The notes: a model not told the origin generated them from the letters alone. Shown: positions 22,851-44,054, counted from the stretch's first letter. The stretch: DNA of 64,000 bases from Phallusia mammillata (GCA_003260075.1 QLIY01000522.1:1-64000), one strand, 5' to 3'. Made by a program: numbers and translations.

Positions 22851-25800
22851 ACCTTCCGGTCTAAAAACGCCATTCGGCAAAAACAATGACGCACCCCTAG
22901 ACCATGCAATGCGCGCATATGTTGATGCAACTAAATTGCGCAAAATTAGCTTTAACTTGCCAAAGCAGGGTTGTAAGCAAGCATAATGTGGTCAACCATG
23001 TCCCTTAATTCGCATAACCTTGAGATTCATATTTTGCAACACGTTTGAAAATTTGTCTTGCCAAATTTCTTGTCCCACTTAAATTTACACAGCCGCAAAA
23101 ACTTTGTTTGATTTTCGTGATCCTGGAGCGTTTATAGTTCGTACGTTGAAACACTTGTAGACTTAAATCAATGTTTGCTTTATCAAAGTGAGCTATTAAA
23201 ATCCACACCATTGTATTTGCGCGTCAGGGTTTGCTGTGTGCATTCATTGCTTCCAAACCAATTCAATCGACTTTGCGTAAGTCCTTTTTAGCTGCCGCGA
23301 AGCTAAACTTTCGGTTTAAACTATATATTTACCATCCTATGTTCATTGAGTAATTAATGGAAGGCGGTCAAGAAAATAAGAAAACATTTGAAGTGGGTAT
23401 GAGTCTATTTGTAGCAATCAAGATTTAAAAAAAAACATAAAATTTATAGTTAATAGTCAATTACATTGTGAAGTGTTTCGCGTGTTGGACTGAGACTGCC
23501 GTAATTGCCAAGAAGTGTCTTTATCTCACAAACTTTGTTGCTAAAGTTTCACAATGTACATTGGTATATTACCATGGAGAGGGTTATGTAAACGTTTTCA
23601 TTTTCACGTACAATGATCATTTAGTTCAGGCCTGACTGCCTAGAAATTGTCTAACGTTGTGGCATCGACCTGGACAGTCTCTGTCGTACAACATGTTGTT
23701 ATGCACTGACTGATCGAAAAAAGTTTGTTTTCTGTTTCGGATTGAAACGGATTTATTTTTCAAACCTAACTAACGTACGCCAGAAGAGCCTCTATTAACT
23801 TGATATTTTACGCCTGACAGCAATAGCTTATATACGTTCGCTAGTTTGTTACGTGTGTTAATCACATAATGTATAGTTTTGAGTGATACTTAATTGATTT
23901 AAACATACTGTATGGTTAAAACATATTTTTCAAAAACAAATATGTACGTTCATCAATTCGTTTTGCCCAGAGATTTTAAATTGTCGCAACTTCATCTTGT
24001 TCAACGTGCAGCCTATATGAGACTTTGGTGTCGTCACGGGGAACTCGGCTTAACTCTTCAGCTCCTGGACAAATAGGAAATGCATTTAAATGTCCTGCTT
24101 TGTTTGCATTGAGACACTAAGCTGTCATGACATGTTACGTTAAGGGTCATAACCCCTGAAGCAGCTGTACTTAGCTGTTGTAATTGAGCGTTTTGTTGCG
24201 GTTTGGGACATTGCTTTAATGTTGCCAATCATTACATTTGTGTCTTGTTCGAAACGGCCGATCTTTTTTAGTGCAATTAATATTTGATGTCGACCTTGAA
24301 CGCTTCGTTGTAATAATTTTGCACTAATCGATCTGTTTGTTTTTGAGCTTGCGATCAAATATGTGAACCACAGTAGTTGCTTGTCGTTATGTTCTTTTAA
24401 GTCGAGTGATTTTGCTTGATTTTTAAGCACATCCCCGTATAACCCGCCAGTGTTTGTAGTTTACTAGTGGATTTGGCAGCGAATTAAATCGTCAATAGTT
24501 TGCAACGGGGAATTTGTATCGCTGGAAACACGTCAACTTGACTTTAGTCAATCGATGGCTGTTAGCCTGCTTATAAGGGGTTCGATTAACGGCAGGAGTG
24601 ACAAACAAAAATACATGTTTTGTCATACAGAAGATTTACACCCTATGTATTTTTTCCAAATGTTGCATCTGTTCATGGTGGTACTATAGCCTAATTTTTC
24701 CCAGTCCTTATTATTCCCCCCCCCCCCCCCCCCCCCCCCCCCCTCTGTTGTCATCATCAGTGCATGTTTTCAATCAAGCTGTAGAACACTACTTTTCAAG
24801 TCCGTGTATAGTGTTCCTAACTGATAATTCTAATTTTTTATTTGGCAGCCCTGATTTTCGGGCCACTTATAAAATGTGCCTACAGGCCAGCAGACCCTTA
24901 ATCCGGCACTGATTATTTACGGTAGAATCTATACATAAACGGCGCCTTTGGATAGTAATTGACCATACTTGATCTAATGCTGATGCTTCCCAAATCTCTC
25001 TTAGTTGTTCCCCAACTAATCAGTTATTAAAACCGAATGGACTCTTGTCTAAAAGCATAAGTAAACTATTTTACTTTATTTGAACGAAAACGCATAAATA
25101 AATAGAATAAACACCTTGTTATAGTTTAGACAAGCTTCTTTGAAACATAAAATATTGTAAAACAATCCCAATTCTATTGAGTTAGCCCAAAACAATCGAA
25201 TACTGTTGTATTGTATCTGCCCAACTAAAACTTTTCTTGCAACTCGCAAATCAGCGTTCGACATGCTTGTACTGTGATTTCCGCTGGATTAGCGTTCATA
25301 AAGTAAAGTTTAAACTTTGTAATAGTGAAGCTACGACACGTGAATATTTTATGAGCTTATTTGTACTTCGTAGGGGATAATTTGAACCGACAGGAACTTC
25401 ATGTTAGGCTTTGCTTTTCTATCAATAAACCGCCCACTGCTACACAAATGCTTGCGGTCAATAAATGTCGTATTGAAAGGTCGCTGGTTTTTACAGTAAA
25501 TGTCACGTTTAAGGTGAATGTGTTTGCACATAGACAACATTTCGCAAACGCCAATGCAATTGTTATTTGTTAATTTGCGTTCAATAATTTCTGTTATATT
25601 GTTTGCAATACACTTATTCGCAAATAAGTCGTTACTTAATTATTACTTGTTAGTTAAATATTATATTTGGGTGTGTTCGTTTTGTATTCTGGGTTGTAAT
25701 TATTATGCGGGTTGTAAACACATATTTGGAAGAAAATAAATTTTCACCATACCTCTGATTCAAACATGCAATTTAAAAATATATGCCAGCTTTATACACG

Positions 25801-26851
25801 TTTGAAAATAAGATTCCAAGTCACCCATCTCGGCACAAAGCCCACAATGTACGCTACATAAAAGTATGTCGTAAAAATGTCAAGCAGAGAGATGGTGCGC
25901 TGTTATGTTCGTTTTAATCGAACTATAAACCAGCAGAGGGTTGTTTCGTCACAACATAACGCGTCTATCCTGACAATATAATTGCGCGCTAGCCAAGCCT
26001 GAAACAATTCAAGTATTTCCGTTTCGTTGCGCTCATATAACTGACTGTGACTGAACGCTGTGTGGGGGCTGCAGTAAAAGCTTCATTAGGCGCTTACGTA
26101 TGTAGTTTGGTAAACAAATCTTTCGAAACATGTATGATCGATGTATGATATTTTATTGTTCTCTTGTATAATGTATTGTTACTGCCTTGTTTTAAAACCA
26201 ACATGCACAAATATTAACTTAAACTACTGAAGCGTTTGTTTAACACTGTGTTATCTAAAATTGGGGGCTGAAATTGTTTTCAAACAAAACACGAACATGG
26301 GCTAAAAGTTGGTGAGATTGAGACCAAGGGTAAAGCCCGTATCAACCAGTTGTCATCAAACTTTAACCCCAAACCTGAAAAGTTTGGCCCGACTTACAGT
26401 ATAGTTCAATTAAACTTTATTTGTGCCGCTCACCTAAAAACTACCGAATATGTTAAACATATGTATACCAGCACACAATGATTGATCTGTAATATCGCAA
26501 GCCTAAAACATTTGCAAAATACCAAACTGAAAATTGACCCTTTTGATTTCATGGGTGTCAGAAGATGCGACTTTGTTGTTGATATGTTCATCGCAATGTT
26601 GCGTCAGTTTTCCTTGTGGTTAACGGTTTTGTTTTAATTGGCGTAAAAAGCAGAAATGACAGAGGTTACAGTCAAATACGTGAGAAGTAGTCAAGTTCGA
26701 TATGTTTGTTAAAACTCAAATTAGTGTGCAAACCATTTGAAACAAAGCAATTAAGCTTAATACAAATACAAACTAAAAACTAACTGAGGTTCCATATCTC
26801 TAACAGGTCGCTCGTACCAGTTATTTCGCTTCCCTATTATAAGAGTTTGAA

Positions 26852-29800
26852 ATGGATCAGACAACATCATCATCAATTATTATCAGCCAATATGGCAATG
26901 AGTCTTTCCATCGTTCTGACTGCTTCCTGTCAAGCAGTGACAACAACGGCACAGCGGTTCACAGTCTTGAGGTCGTCATCCTCATGTGCGTTTCCGCCGG
27001 AATCTGCAGTTTCCTGACCATCGCCGGAAACGCTGTCGTCATCCTTTCATTCGTCATAAACAAGAACTTGAGAAACTTCAGCAACTATTTGATCCTGAGT
27101 TTGGCTGTGAGCGATTTTACCATCGGGGCTTTCTCTATGAATGTGTTTACCACGTACACCGTGAACAACTCGTGGACGTTAGGCACTGTGATGTGCAAAG
27201 CATGGTTGACCGTGGATTACACCGCGAGCAATGCTTCAGTAATGAACTTACTTGTCATCTGCTTTGACCGGTAAGTCTGCGTTATGAACGTCTGATGACT
27301 AAACTACAAAACAGACTAGAGTCATACATATAATCGAAGCAACTATTTTTTCTAATTTTGTCGAAGAGAAACGCACGTGGGAGTTGTGGTCACGTTTATA
27401 ATTATTTGTAAAACAATAAACAAAACCAGAGACGAAAATATCGATGAAGATTTGCTAACCTTAATACATTTTTCATTTGTTTTACTTTTCATTTTACTGC
27501 AATACTATACTTTCACACAATTGTACTAACGTATAAGTGTAAAATATAACAAAGTGTTTCTTTCCAAAGACTAGACTACAAAAAAAACCTTGAGCTTCCG
27601 TCACCCTACTCAACAACAAAAAATGCATTTGTTATCACGTCTGCCATTTTAGACACGGCGTGTAACAACTAGTTTATTAAAAAAATGTGAAACACATCCA
27701 TGTAGCAACCATTGTCATTAAAACCCAAAGTATAATGTTCACAGGTATCTCGCAATCACAAAACCAGTCAAGTATCGCAAGTGGTGCACCCCCAGAAGAG
27801 CCGGTTTCGCTATAGCGGGAGTATGGGCTCTTTCCTTTCTTATGTGGGCGCCGGCCATTATTTTATGGGACGTTATTTCGGCCAGCAGTCAGATACGCGA
27901 CAAGGAATGCTACATTCCCTTCCTTGACAACAACGCAGTGATCACGGTTGCCACAATCTGCATCGCTTTCTACTTCCCAGCATTGCTGATGTGCGCTTTG
28001 TACCGCCGGGTCATCTACAAGCTAAAGAAGCGGAGACAGTAAGTGCATAAACTCAGATGCTTTTTGATCTTTAACAGCTAAAACTTTAGACTATACATGG
28101 AGTATTTTTGTGTTATAGTTACTTTTATTTGTGTTTCACACTTCCACGATGCAACAAAAAACGTTCCCATGGCCGTAGATCCGATCGGACGCAAATAAAG
28201 CGTCTAACTTTTATCGGAACTTTTTTATATGGATAGTTGTTACCGGTGTCAGGCTTTAAACAGTTTTGTGAAAGTGTATGGTTATTATCGATGTCTTCAA
28301 ACGAATTCTAAGATAGATTGCATGTAATTATGGTTTTCGCCAAAAGTAACGTGGTTGCCGCTGGTCGATCGGACCACAATTTGAAACAAGTTCGATCAGA
28401 CCGACGGCAATGGAAACGGGATAAAAGAGTGATCATAGCTGTTATAGTGTTGCCTATTTTCCAGATATATTTATTTTGCAAACAGTTCTTTTGGGGTAGA
28501 AGAGTTAAGCAACCCTGTATGCGAAACCGCCAAACGTTAAACGAGTAAAATAGTTTGAGGTATGGCATAAAACAACAAAACTAATCAATACATCATAAAG
28601 CAAGTTGATAAAAAATGTGCTTTTACTGTTTCTGTGGGTCTTCATAGGAGACCGGCTGTAACAGTTTTAGTTGAAGAGTTGAAAAGTTTTGTTCGACCTT
28701 GAAGTTGACCTTCGTTGATTGCTGATGGTGGTGATGTGGATTGGGAGGTTTTGCTGATGTGGTTTGGCTTGTCTCTTATGACCAGACTTGTTGATTAATT
28801 GTGTCTTAGTTCATTCAGGGTCTGCAAAGTTCAGATAAAGGACATTAAGTATTGAAGTTAAAGAAATATGCTATGAAATGTTAAAACACTTTTACTGTAG
28901 CTATTATGTGACGATATATACATGGCTATTGTTAAAATTTCCTAAAACACAAAAGTATCGATAAAATGGTTAAAAACGAATTATTTTAAAAAAATCTTAC
29001 TTGGCTGGCGATTGCTGCATTAAAACTCGAAAAATATTTTTCAGCGAAATAAGGTCACCTGAATAAAAGTTCAAACAATGGCTAAAGTCCAGTGAATTTA
29101 ACGGCACCAGTGGGGGTCATAGACGTCACAATGCCCAAGGCTTCTCCAAAAAGGTTGTTTGGCCTCACGCATTGATTTTATACCTGAATAACCAACACAC
29201 GAGATTGAATTGTTTACGAATTTAAATTCAAACGACGTAAAACACTGTTTGAATACTAAAGTACTTGTTTGTCGTCGAAGGAAAAAAACGAAGTTATAAA
29301 CTGAAGGATGACGTTTGGTTTGTTTGTTTGTATGCCTGCATAAAATTGCCGTGAATTATTAGTGTATATTCTCGAAAAGCATACAATAACCGTGATTGGG
29401 AAACCTCTTTTGTCTACATGAACTCTATATTAGTTAGTTTATAAACATGTGTAATTGCAAAAGCCATGTGCTTTTTACAAACCGTATCAAGAGCCCCAGA
29501 AAAGCGATACTTGCAGCGGTCGTACAGTTCAACTATAAATAAATTACTACTTGTCATTGTGTAATTTTTGCGAACCGGCAAAAACCATTTCCACATCAGT
29601 GAAGTAATGTATTATGCCCTTCAAGTCATGCAAGTCCGAATTTATCGGTTGTACAGCTGCTGTGGTAATTTCCAACAGGCCTTTTAGCATTGTTTTGCAT
29701 GCAGCAGCCAATTTGTGTATCTCCTACCCACGTAACCGCGATACCAGTGCCACTTTGACGCTTAGCTGTTTGATTTTGAAACTGGATACTCAGATCTGTT

Positions 29801-32558
29801 GCGGGTTTTCTCGCGATCAATTAATGACCTTCCTGGGTTTCAGTTCGCGCCAAGAATCTCTCCCCTTTCGCACCTTCCAAGCACTTTCCATCAAAAAAGG
29901 TCATCTGCCTGAACTGATCCGAGAAAAGAAATAGATATTTAAAGACTATGAATTCGCGATTTTTACGTCATTATTGATCGCTAATGGACATTAGAACGCC
30001 GAGTTCCTTGACACTTTTGTCACGTGACGTCAAACAAAAACTTTCGCCGAAATCACCATTTTTCTTTCTTCGCCAACCCACATCACCCTGCTTGACCTGT
30101 TTCTGTTTGTGGTGATGCACATCGATAGATTAGAGATTCACTATTGTAACAAAAACTGACAGTGTTTTTAGGGTCCATTTCGCAAATGGAACGCATTAGT
30201 TTTGCCTGATTAGTTTTGTTTAGGGATGTTTTTTGTTACTTTTAGTTGAATTGGTTTAATTTTTACACGTACTGAATGGAGATTTGGAATGTACATTGTG
30301 ATTTGCAAAACATATATTTTTAAACAACAGCTGAAACTGCGTATTTTTATTCGTAGTATCATAGTTTTAGATTCACATTTGGCAAAGCGAGTGTAAAACA
30401 CCATGGACAAATAAAAATAAGATAAACTTGTCGCCTTTCCCTCTTCACAATCACGAGATTGGGTTACCTTAAAATTGTCTTTGCTTTAAAGCCGACCAGG
30501 CAGTGTTATCCATTATTAACGACTCTATTTGGTTCACGTTTGGTTTGTACAAAAAAAAGTGCTTCCTTGTGAAAAACTTTCCATAAATTGTGTTGTTCTC
30601 TCGTGTGAAAAATAAAAAAATAAAAAAAAGCTGTAAACTTTATTCAAAATCATTTTATCGTCAGTTTGCACAATTTTAAAATTTGCCATGCGCTGGTAAA
30701 GCACAAATGCTAAGTGGTTTGCATGTAGAACCGCGTAGCTGCGTTTTTGCATTGTGCTGGTGTAAACCGACACCCCAACCACGCGACGTGGTATCCGCCA
30801 TCTCCAATACAAGTCAACGCATGCTACCAGCCTTGCATTGTGTTGTGGTGTGGCTATGCCGTCGAGTCATGCTTCAAACAAAAGCCTAAACAACAGGAAC
30901 TGCCAGCCCTAGTCCCCGATACTGCAAATAAGTTTAATGTTACTGAGGATTTTTTTCACAACATGTTGATTTTTGTTGGTCCGAAACATTTGAGGGTTAC
31001 ACTTAAATAGCCTTCTTATTTTTACTCAATAAAATGTCCTGAAGAAATAACAGTAGGTTTGGAACGTGGGATGTGAATTACTTTGTAACCTTTCGTTGTT
31101 ACGCTGCTGTTAAAAGTTTAACCTGCGCGATAACTTTGAAAAGTGCTGAACACGAAATTTTCTGACCTGACAACTTTATCGGCTCTGTATACGTCACTTA
31201 GGCGACATTACGACATGACAAACCTATATTGTGTCGACACAGCGTTTAAGATTGACGACAATGAACTTTGCGAAGCCCCACAACTACAAAAATCATAGTA
31301 TGGTGAAGTTTTATTCAAAACGGTTGATTTTTGTACCTTCCTAAATGTTTGGTGTTTGTTACAGGATCTTTCCCGCAAATAGTGGGCATCATATGTCGAC
31401 GATCACTGATTAAATGTGTAATTTTCTGGAAGAATAATTGAGGAAGCAACAGTGCTTCCTAATCAGAATCAGTCCACAAATAGTCCTAACCGTTATATAT
31501 TTCGCATATATGGGCATCATCAGGCGCTATTGTTCAAATAGAATCAGAAAATTATTAATTATTCTTTCCAGTGTTGGAGGCTGAATGTGCGTTAGTGGTT
31601 TCTGTTAATGTTTTTCCGCCACTTTTAGAAATTGTTTAAAACCACATTCATGGCAAGTTTATTTTTCAGTGGTGTCCGTTCACTTGTCCAAAGCACGACC
31701 TCGTCGATGGCAGCGCCAGAGAGCGAGTGTTTTGAACCCGCGACCGACGAACATAAACTCATCCGCAAGTCGGCTGCAGGGAGGGAATCCTTGCAAAGGA
31801 AGAGCGGGAACAGCGAGCGAGTTGCAACCTCCCGATCTTCTTTGAAAAGCATTCGCGAAGCGTCAGCCCGGTCTCGGCGTTCTACATGCAACTCGCTCAA
31901 TGGAAACCATGCACAGGAAAAACAGGTGGTTTTGCGGCGTCCGGCTGAGTGGTTTAACGAAGCAAATCAGCAAAAAACAAACGGGCATCAAGCTAACGGG
32001 GAAAAGCTGTCCGTCACTGAGTCCATGCGTGGACGCAGGGCTTTGTCCACGAGCACTGACCACAAAGGGACAGCCGAAGCCGATGTTCTGCAACGCAGCG
32101 TTAGTTTTTCGTCATCGTTTCGTTCCCGGGAAGTATCCTTTCGCAACGCATTTAAACGCGGTTCGTCTGTTTCTACTCGACAGTCCATGAGGGTGGTGCG
32201 CGAAAAACGGGTCACTGTGCTTTTAAAGTTCATTCTTATGTGTTTCATTATTCTCTGGCTCCCTTACAGCCTTATAGTGGTCGTGACGGCGTTTTGTCGC
32301 AGTTGTGTGGTCCCTGCTTACGCGTGGAACGTGGGTTACTGGCTATGTTACCTCAACAGCACTGTAAACCCATTCTGTTACGGTTTGTGCAACGAAAACT
32401 TCCGGCGAACTTTTAAAGCCATTATGACGACCCGTTGGTGGACAAAGGACGCGCGAAAGTATTTGAGAACTGGACGCGTTGCTGGAAAACGAAATCGCTC
32501 AGTCAGTAGAGACTCGTCGGAAATTAAAAAAAGAATCACAAATTTGTACCGGAAATGA
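26852..32558 (+). CDS. Muscarinic acetylcholine receptor-type GPCR
   Basis: Three exons (26852-27270, 27745-28038, 31670-32558) with matching phase-2 junctions give 533 aa. Seven membrane segments can be traced. TM3 carries D122 of [14 protein letters not shown], the amine-binding aspartate in its muscarinic setting. The first intron splits the Arg codon of the DRY motif. TM5 keeps the two threonines of the muscarinic pocket ([13 protein letters not shown]). TM6 and TM7 read WLPYS and [16 protein letters not shown]. The roughly 190-residue third intracellular loop is Ser/Arg-rich. N-glycosylation sites (NES, NGT) precede TM1. It signals acetylcholine through G proteins at the plasma membrane (family knowledge). 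Oddity: the Asn after TM6 Tyr, invariant in the muscarinic receptors I know, is Ser438. A related aminergic receptor is a less likely alternative. The ATG is 45 bp after an acceptor-like site. Confidence 0.88.
28039..31669. other. 3.6-kb intron of the muscarinic-type receptor
   Basis: No exon, RNA gene or complete element was recognised. A CTGATGATG...CGAAA-like repeat module lies at about 31490-31535 (- strand) but does not fold as a hammerhead. Confidence 0.6.
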
Positions 32559-32758
32559 ATTTAAAAGCGCCTTCGTTGTTGTGAGTTGTGCCTGCAAAGC
32601 TAAATTCAATCGTGTACTGTTTTGGCCCACACATTTTGAAAAACAAAATTGTGATAGAAAAAAGCTTTTCTTTTGCGTCAACTTTAACAAACAACTGACC
32701 AAATATGCACAAGGGTGTCTTTATAAAATATAGCTACAACTTTACCTTTAAAAATAAC

Positions 32759-32764
32759 AATAAA
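32759..32764 (+). terminator. Poly(A) signal AATAAA of the muscarinic-type receptor
   Basis: A canonical hexamer 200 bp after the stop codon at 32556-32558. Confidence 0.5.
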
Positions 32765-35700
32765 TAAGATAATTAACATGTTGTCCTTGTGTTTAGGATA
32801 CTGGTTTAAAAAATTGATAGCAAAATCAAATTTATGCTGTCGAAAGTTTATTTAGCGCTTTTTTGAGTTTCTATATTTCCATTTTGTTTGATGTAACATT
32901 ACACCCAGTGGAGTAATGTAACTGCAGTAGCTGCCGTTATTGTTGCTCTTTTTGAAGTGATATAAGATAAAGTGTACAATGTACATGTTAACACGAATAC
33001 CCGACGAAGCTATATGTTTATATGGCTGATTTTTTTCGAAATTAACCTATCAAGGTTATCACAATACACAAAATCGTATTCACCAGTGGCTCGTAACCTC
33101 GCAAAGATGAAAAATAAAAATGATAAAAATTTTCATTCTTTTCTCGTCCCAACACCATTTACAACTTTTTTTTTGTATTTTTATAATTTAAAACGAATCC
33201 GGACGTCTGATCAAACCTCTATACAGCCACTGGTTTAAACACAACAAGCACCGATATATTGCAGCAGAGTCTTCAACCTTATGTTTTTGAGCGTTTACCG
33301 TATTTTGTCACGTGACCGACCTTATCTTCCTTGTCTCACATTTTCGCGCGCAACACAAAATTAATACACAAGTATTTGTTGAGTTGTCGAAGAATATTAA
33401 CCACAGCAGAACTGCCAGAGCGGCCTATACGAAAATCAGAATGTTTTGAAGACTCATTTAAATTGTATTAATGATAAAATTCAAATCTGAAATTTTAAGT
33501 CCTTGGTTTGTCAGTGTGATTACGTCACAAGTGACGTCATGTAAATAAAAAGGCCGGAAAAACAGAAATGATATGAGTAGAATCAATTACGCCAAACAAA
33601 TTCAGTTTGAATATAGTCACGATATATTTATAGTCGCACCTATGTTACTTGCGGAAGTGGTTGAAAGAAAAAAAACAAGTCGTCATAATGAAGTATGAAA
33701 TGTCACGTGACAAAGCTCCTCTCGTGACAACCAATCAGTCACCTGTATTCTGTCTGGGATTTGGCTGACGCTGAAACGATGCCGGATATTGAAAGATTGC
33801 TTGCAGAAAAATAAGAGATTTGCGGCGTCAAAAGCAAGAAGCGGGTCATTACAACGTCTGCAATATCTCTGCAGTATGTTGTTCAGCATGCCAAATTGTA
33901 ACAACGTAAATGAGCAAAAAAACACATCCACCAAGCCGGAAATAGCTGCACAACATTAGTAAACTACGTAAAGTAAACTACGGCTTAAACGTTTGACAAT
34001 ATCTTCAGATTTCATCAACCAAATGATATCACACATTCTAAAACAACTTTTACGGCAAAGAGAAATTAAAAACAAAACGAAAATGTTTAAACCGTTAATT
34101 TGTTTTGCTGACAGTGTTGATCAATTAAGGTTCGACAGCTGGTCCAACCAATTTTCTGTTGATAAATATTGATCTGTTATTCGAATTGCTTCTGGAAAAG
34201 CGTTTTGTTTACAGATTTTGTGTTGTTTTTGGCGACAAAACAACGTCATTCTTTAGCGTCATCAATCACGTCATTGATTTTATGACAGAGCAAAAATGTT
34301 GGCACCAAAAACATCTACTTCTTTGAGGTGTTTTAAATTGAACCTCAGCTCGTGAACATCGCGTCAATATGTCAAGCGTAAGCCGAAAAGTAAATTACTG
34401 TGTAGACGATGCGGGCGTACGTGGACAGGTAAAGAAAAACAAAAAAATCAGGAATGGAGCACTTAAAAAATCGATGCGTTAACCGAACTGAAGGTTTTTA
34501 TGCTGTATGGCGATTAACGTGGGGAGGTAGGGGCTGGGACGTGTGGGTTTATGCTTTTAGAATTGAAATCGATACAAAAGTGATGAATGGCGACAGACGT
34601 ATATATGCGCTCACGTTCACCACAAATGTTAATTGGTCAACACGCTATTAGATTAAATAATTGCTTCTCACCTTGTTGATGTCTGAGTACAAGCAAAATG
34701 TTCGCACGAAACCCCTTTGCCGAATGGTCCAGCGCGCCTGACCCATATACAGACATAAAAAACTGATCGGGATTCGTCCCCGGGAGTGGCCTGGGTTCGA
34801 ACCCCGTAAGAAAAAAACAAAACAATACCCCGCCCTGTTACCGTTGGTGCGGATTAACATAGGCAATATATGGACGATTCTTTTGATCACTGATTATTGA
34901 TAATAAGTCAGTGAATAATAAAAGAAAGTTTACGGTAAACGGTTTTACGCAGACCTTTCCATTAGTTTTACACTAATCGGACGGACCAGCACTACCAGTA
35001 ACCAACATTTTTTGTATCTGTACGGCAAACTCAGTGAGTGAAAAAGAAAGCTGTTGACATTTTATAATCACAATGCACTTGTTTGTAGCAATATTTCGAA
35101 GCAAACAACATTTTTAAAATCCTTCAATATTACGGTTTTTTAGCACAGCTATTACGAATTACTTTATTGCTTTGCGCGTGTAATTTTACGTGTCCAATTT
35201 TTTTCCAGTAAACTTAACAAACAATTAAGGGTTGTGCCTCACCCTCGCTTTCTTATAATTCTTTGGTTTCGTTTTAAGACCAAAATTGACACACTTGGCG
35301 TCTCGTTTTACAAATTTACAAACCACAATCCTATAAGCGGTCGCAAAATTACGGCCTCCGTCTTGTTTCTGCTATTTCCCTGTCATGTGATGTGCCACAA
35401 ACTAGACATCAATATTTTACATCGTCCATTGAACCCATGATACTGCAATTACGCCAAGTTGTTTGAAACGAATGTTGCAAAATACTTTTCTTTACTTTAG
35501 TTTAACTTGAAACAAGTCAAGTTTATTAACCTACTTAATGTTTTCCAGTGTATACATTTCAGGTCAAAAGAGTTTATATTAATATGACATAAAGAGGTTT
35601 TACCAGATTATAAAGTCTAGCTATATGCATATAACATTAAAATGCCTTTAGCTCCAAATATATTGGCCATATACTCAATTTGAACACTCCTTTATCATGA

Positions 35701-36880
35701 AACAGTACTCGAAATGCAAAAAGAAAACAATCATTTGCTGGTACAACCCAAGTTGATATGAAGGGTTTGGACCTGACGTGTTTGCTTGCAGCTTTTATTT
35801 CGACAATCAGTTGTGGCCTTGACATTGAACCAATCTGTCTGACAGCAACAAGAAACCAAACGCTGGCTTAATTCGCATCATACTTGTTTCAGACGACTTT
35901 GACGCATATCCAGGCGACGTTTTATTGACATATTGCTGCGTGAAATTTCTGATAAATTGTCGGTTGTCAAACGTATTTTACATTGCTGCCAAATCGATGA
36001 TTTTGTTCATTAATTTTTAGGCAGGCACGAACCGCAAATTATAGATTGTTCAGCTGTTATTACAGGGTCTGTCGTGGCAAAGGCGTACAGTTTGCGTTGT
36101 AACTTTACATAAAATAAGGTTGTTATTTTGGCGCTAGTCGTGCATTTCTCGTTCTTAGGTATTTAAAGGGTTTTTATTATCACGGGATGAACTTCCGTTA
36201 ACCCTCCAGTAGCCAAGTGCGGAACATTTGAAGGGTAAAATGTAAACCTACCATGCGTCCTCTTTTTGGAGGACATGTCCACCTTTTTTAACAAAAACCA
36301 AGTTGTCCTCCGAGGACAAGAAAAAGTCCCCAAATGTCCTTATTTTTAAATAATTTATAATTTACAAAAAACATATGTGACAATTATGCCTTTGAAAACA
36401 GCCAAATATACACCTTTAGCTTTTTTTAAAGACTACAGGTATAGATTTCACATTTTTGGGAAATACAAGCTTATTCTAGTGTTGTAATGTGATAAACGTT
36501 TTTTATCCAGACGATTGTATACCGTCTAATTTCTGAGGCTTTAATTTTTGGGGGTGGTATTTTTTCATGTTTTTTCAACAATGTGTCCTACTTTTGAGGG
36601 TAGAAATATGGTAGGCCTGTAGCGGCCTAGGCATTTTTTAAGACTGGTCGCACCGCTCCATCTTTTTATTAATACCAGTTAAATTTTGTATTACCTTGTA
36701 ATTTGACGCGTATGGTAGTAAATTGATGGACATTTTATAGGTTTACTTGCTTGTGGATCCGATAAATCGCATAAGAATTTAGCGATTATTACCTACTAAA
36801 ATTATGATAAAAAATGATGAGATATAATTTTTCAATGTCTACAGTTAATTTTTATGTTTGAATAGCCTTATTTTTATCTT
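32765..36880. other. Intergenic region, repeats only
   Basis: Between the receptor and fumarase only short ORFs occur. A fragment of the 9122-9300 repeat family lies near 33930-33950 and a SINE at 34707-34825. No conserved coding block was recognised. Confidence 0.6.
34707..34825 (+). repeat. tRNA-derived SINE (tRNA-Leu-like head, A-rich tail)
   Basis: The head TTGCCGAATGGTCCAGCGCG resembles the D-arm of a tRNA-Leu. A long variable-arm-like GTCCCCGGGAGTGG precedes the B box GGGTTCGAACCCC, followed by an A-rich tail (AAGAAAAAAACAAAAC). No full acceptor stem was found, so a SINE is favoured over a working tRNA. Another copy fragment is at 15509-15590 (-). Confidence 0.65.
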
Positions 36881-36887
36881 ATTCTTG

Positions 36888-37191
36888 CGTTTTTGCGCCA
36901 TTTTGAACTTCACCGATTTTAACAGTTCAAAAAAAACGAAATTCTATAGAGATCGTATATATGATTTCTGCCCCCCCCCCCGTTTTTGCGCCATTTTGAA
37001 CTTCACCGATTTTAACAGTTCAAAAAAACAAAATTCTATAGAGATCGTATAATAATATGATTTCTGTGGTGACCTCTTTATCATTCATGCGTATCAGTTT
37101 TCGTTTCCCCCCCCCCTGGTTACCGTTGTTAATGCCCTACTGACTGTAAAAAAGTGCTTACCTGATTTCTGTGGTGACCTCTTTATCATTC

Positions 37192-37212
<21 letters not shown>
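36888..37212. repeat. Two nested C-joined duplications upstream of fumarase
   Basis: GCGTTTTTGCGCCATTTTGA occurs at about 36887 and 36981 around C run 36971-36981. GATTTCTGTGGTGACCTCTT occurs at about 37059 and 37164, around C run 37107-37116. The second duplication copies the fumarase start codon region, so a truncated copy of its first codons lies at about 37087-37106. Confidence 0.8.
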
Positions 37213-43969
<6,757 letters not shown>

Positions 43970-44054
43970 AAAGGTCCTTCTTGTTTTTTTGCCTTATATT
44001 ATCACGGAAATCTATGTCGTGTTCGCAAAGTTGAAGTTCAAAGTCGCGTCGAAG

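Larger units (their letters stand above)
19861..26851. other. Intergenic region without a recognised gene
   Basis: Only short ORFs are present on either strand, and none shows a domain I recognise. Minus-strand ORFs of 83-107 codons lie at 19794-21026 but have no reverse-transcriptase or transposase motif that I can see. The stretch 21850-22260 is richer in G, C and CpG than its surroundings and could be regulatory or a 5' exon. A 28-C run lies at 24716-24743. An acceptor-like TCTCTAACAG lies at about 26798-26807, 45 bp before the receptor start codon. Confidence 0.6.

Noticed and set aside
29614-29934. 106-codon ORF in the receptor intron
   Set aside because: It has no recognised domain, no splice sites in frame and an overlapping antisense ORF of similar size.
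31480-31545. Possible hammerhead (CTGATGATG...GCGAAAT on the - strand)
   Set aside because: The core strings are spaced correctly but the first stem II pair cannot form and no stem III with a cleavage-site U-H follows.
34707-34808. Functional tRNA-Leu gene
   Set aside because: D-arm, variable-arm and T-arm similarity exists, but no acceptor stem pairing was found and an A-rich tail follows, which fits a SINE.
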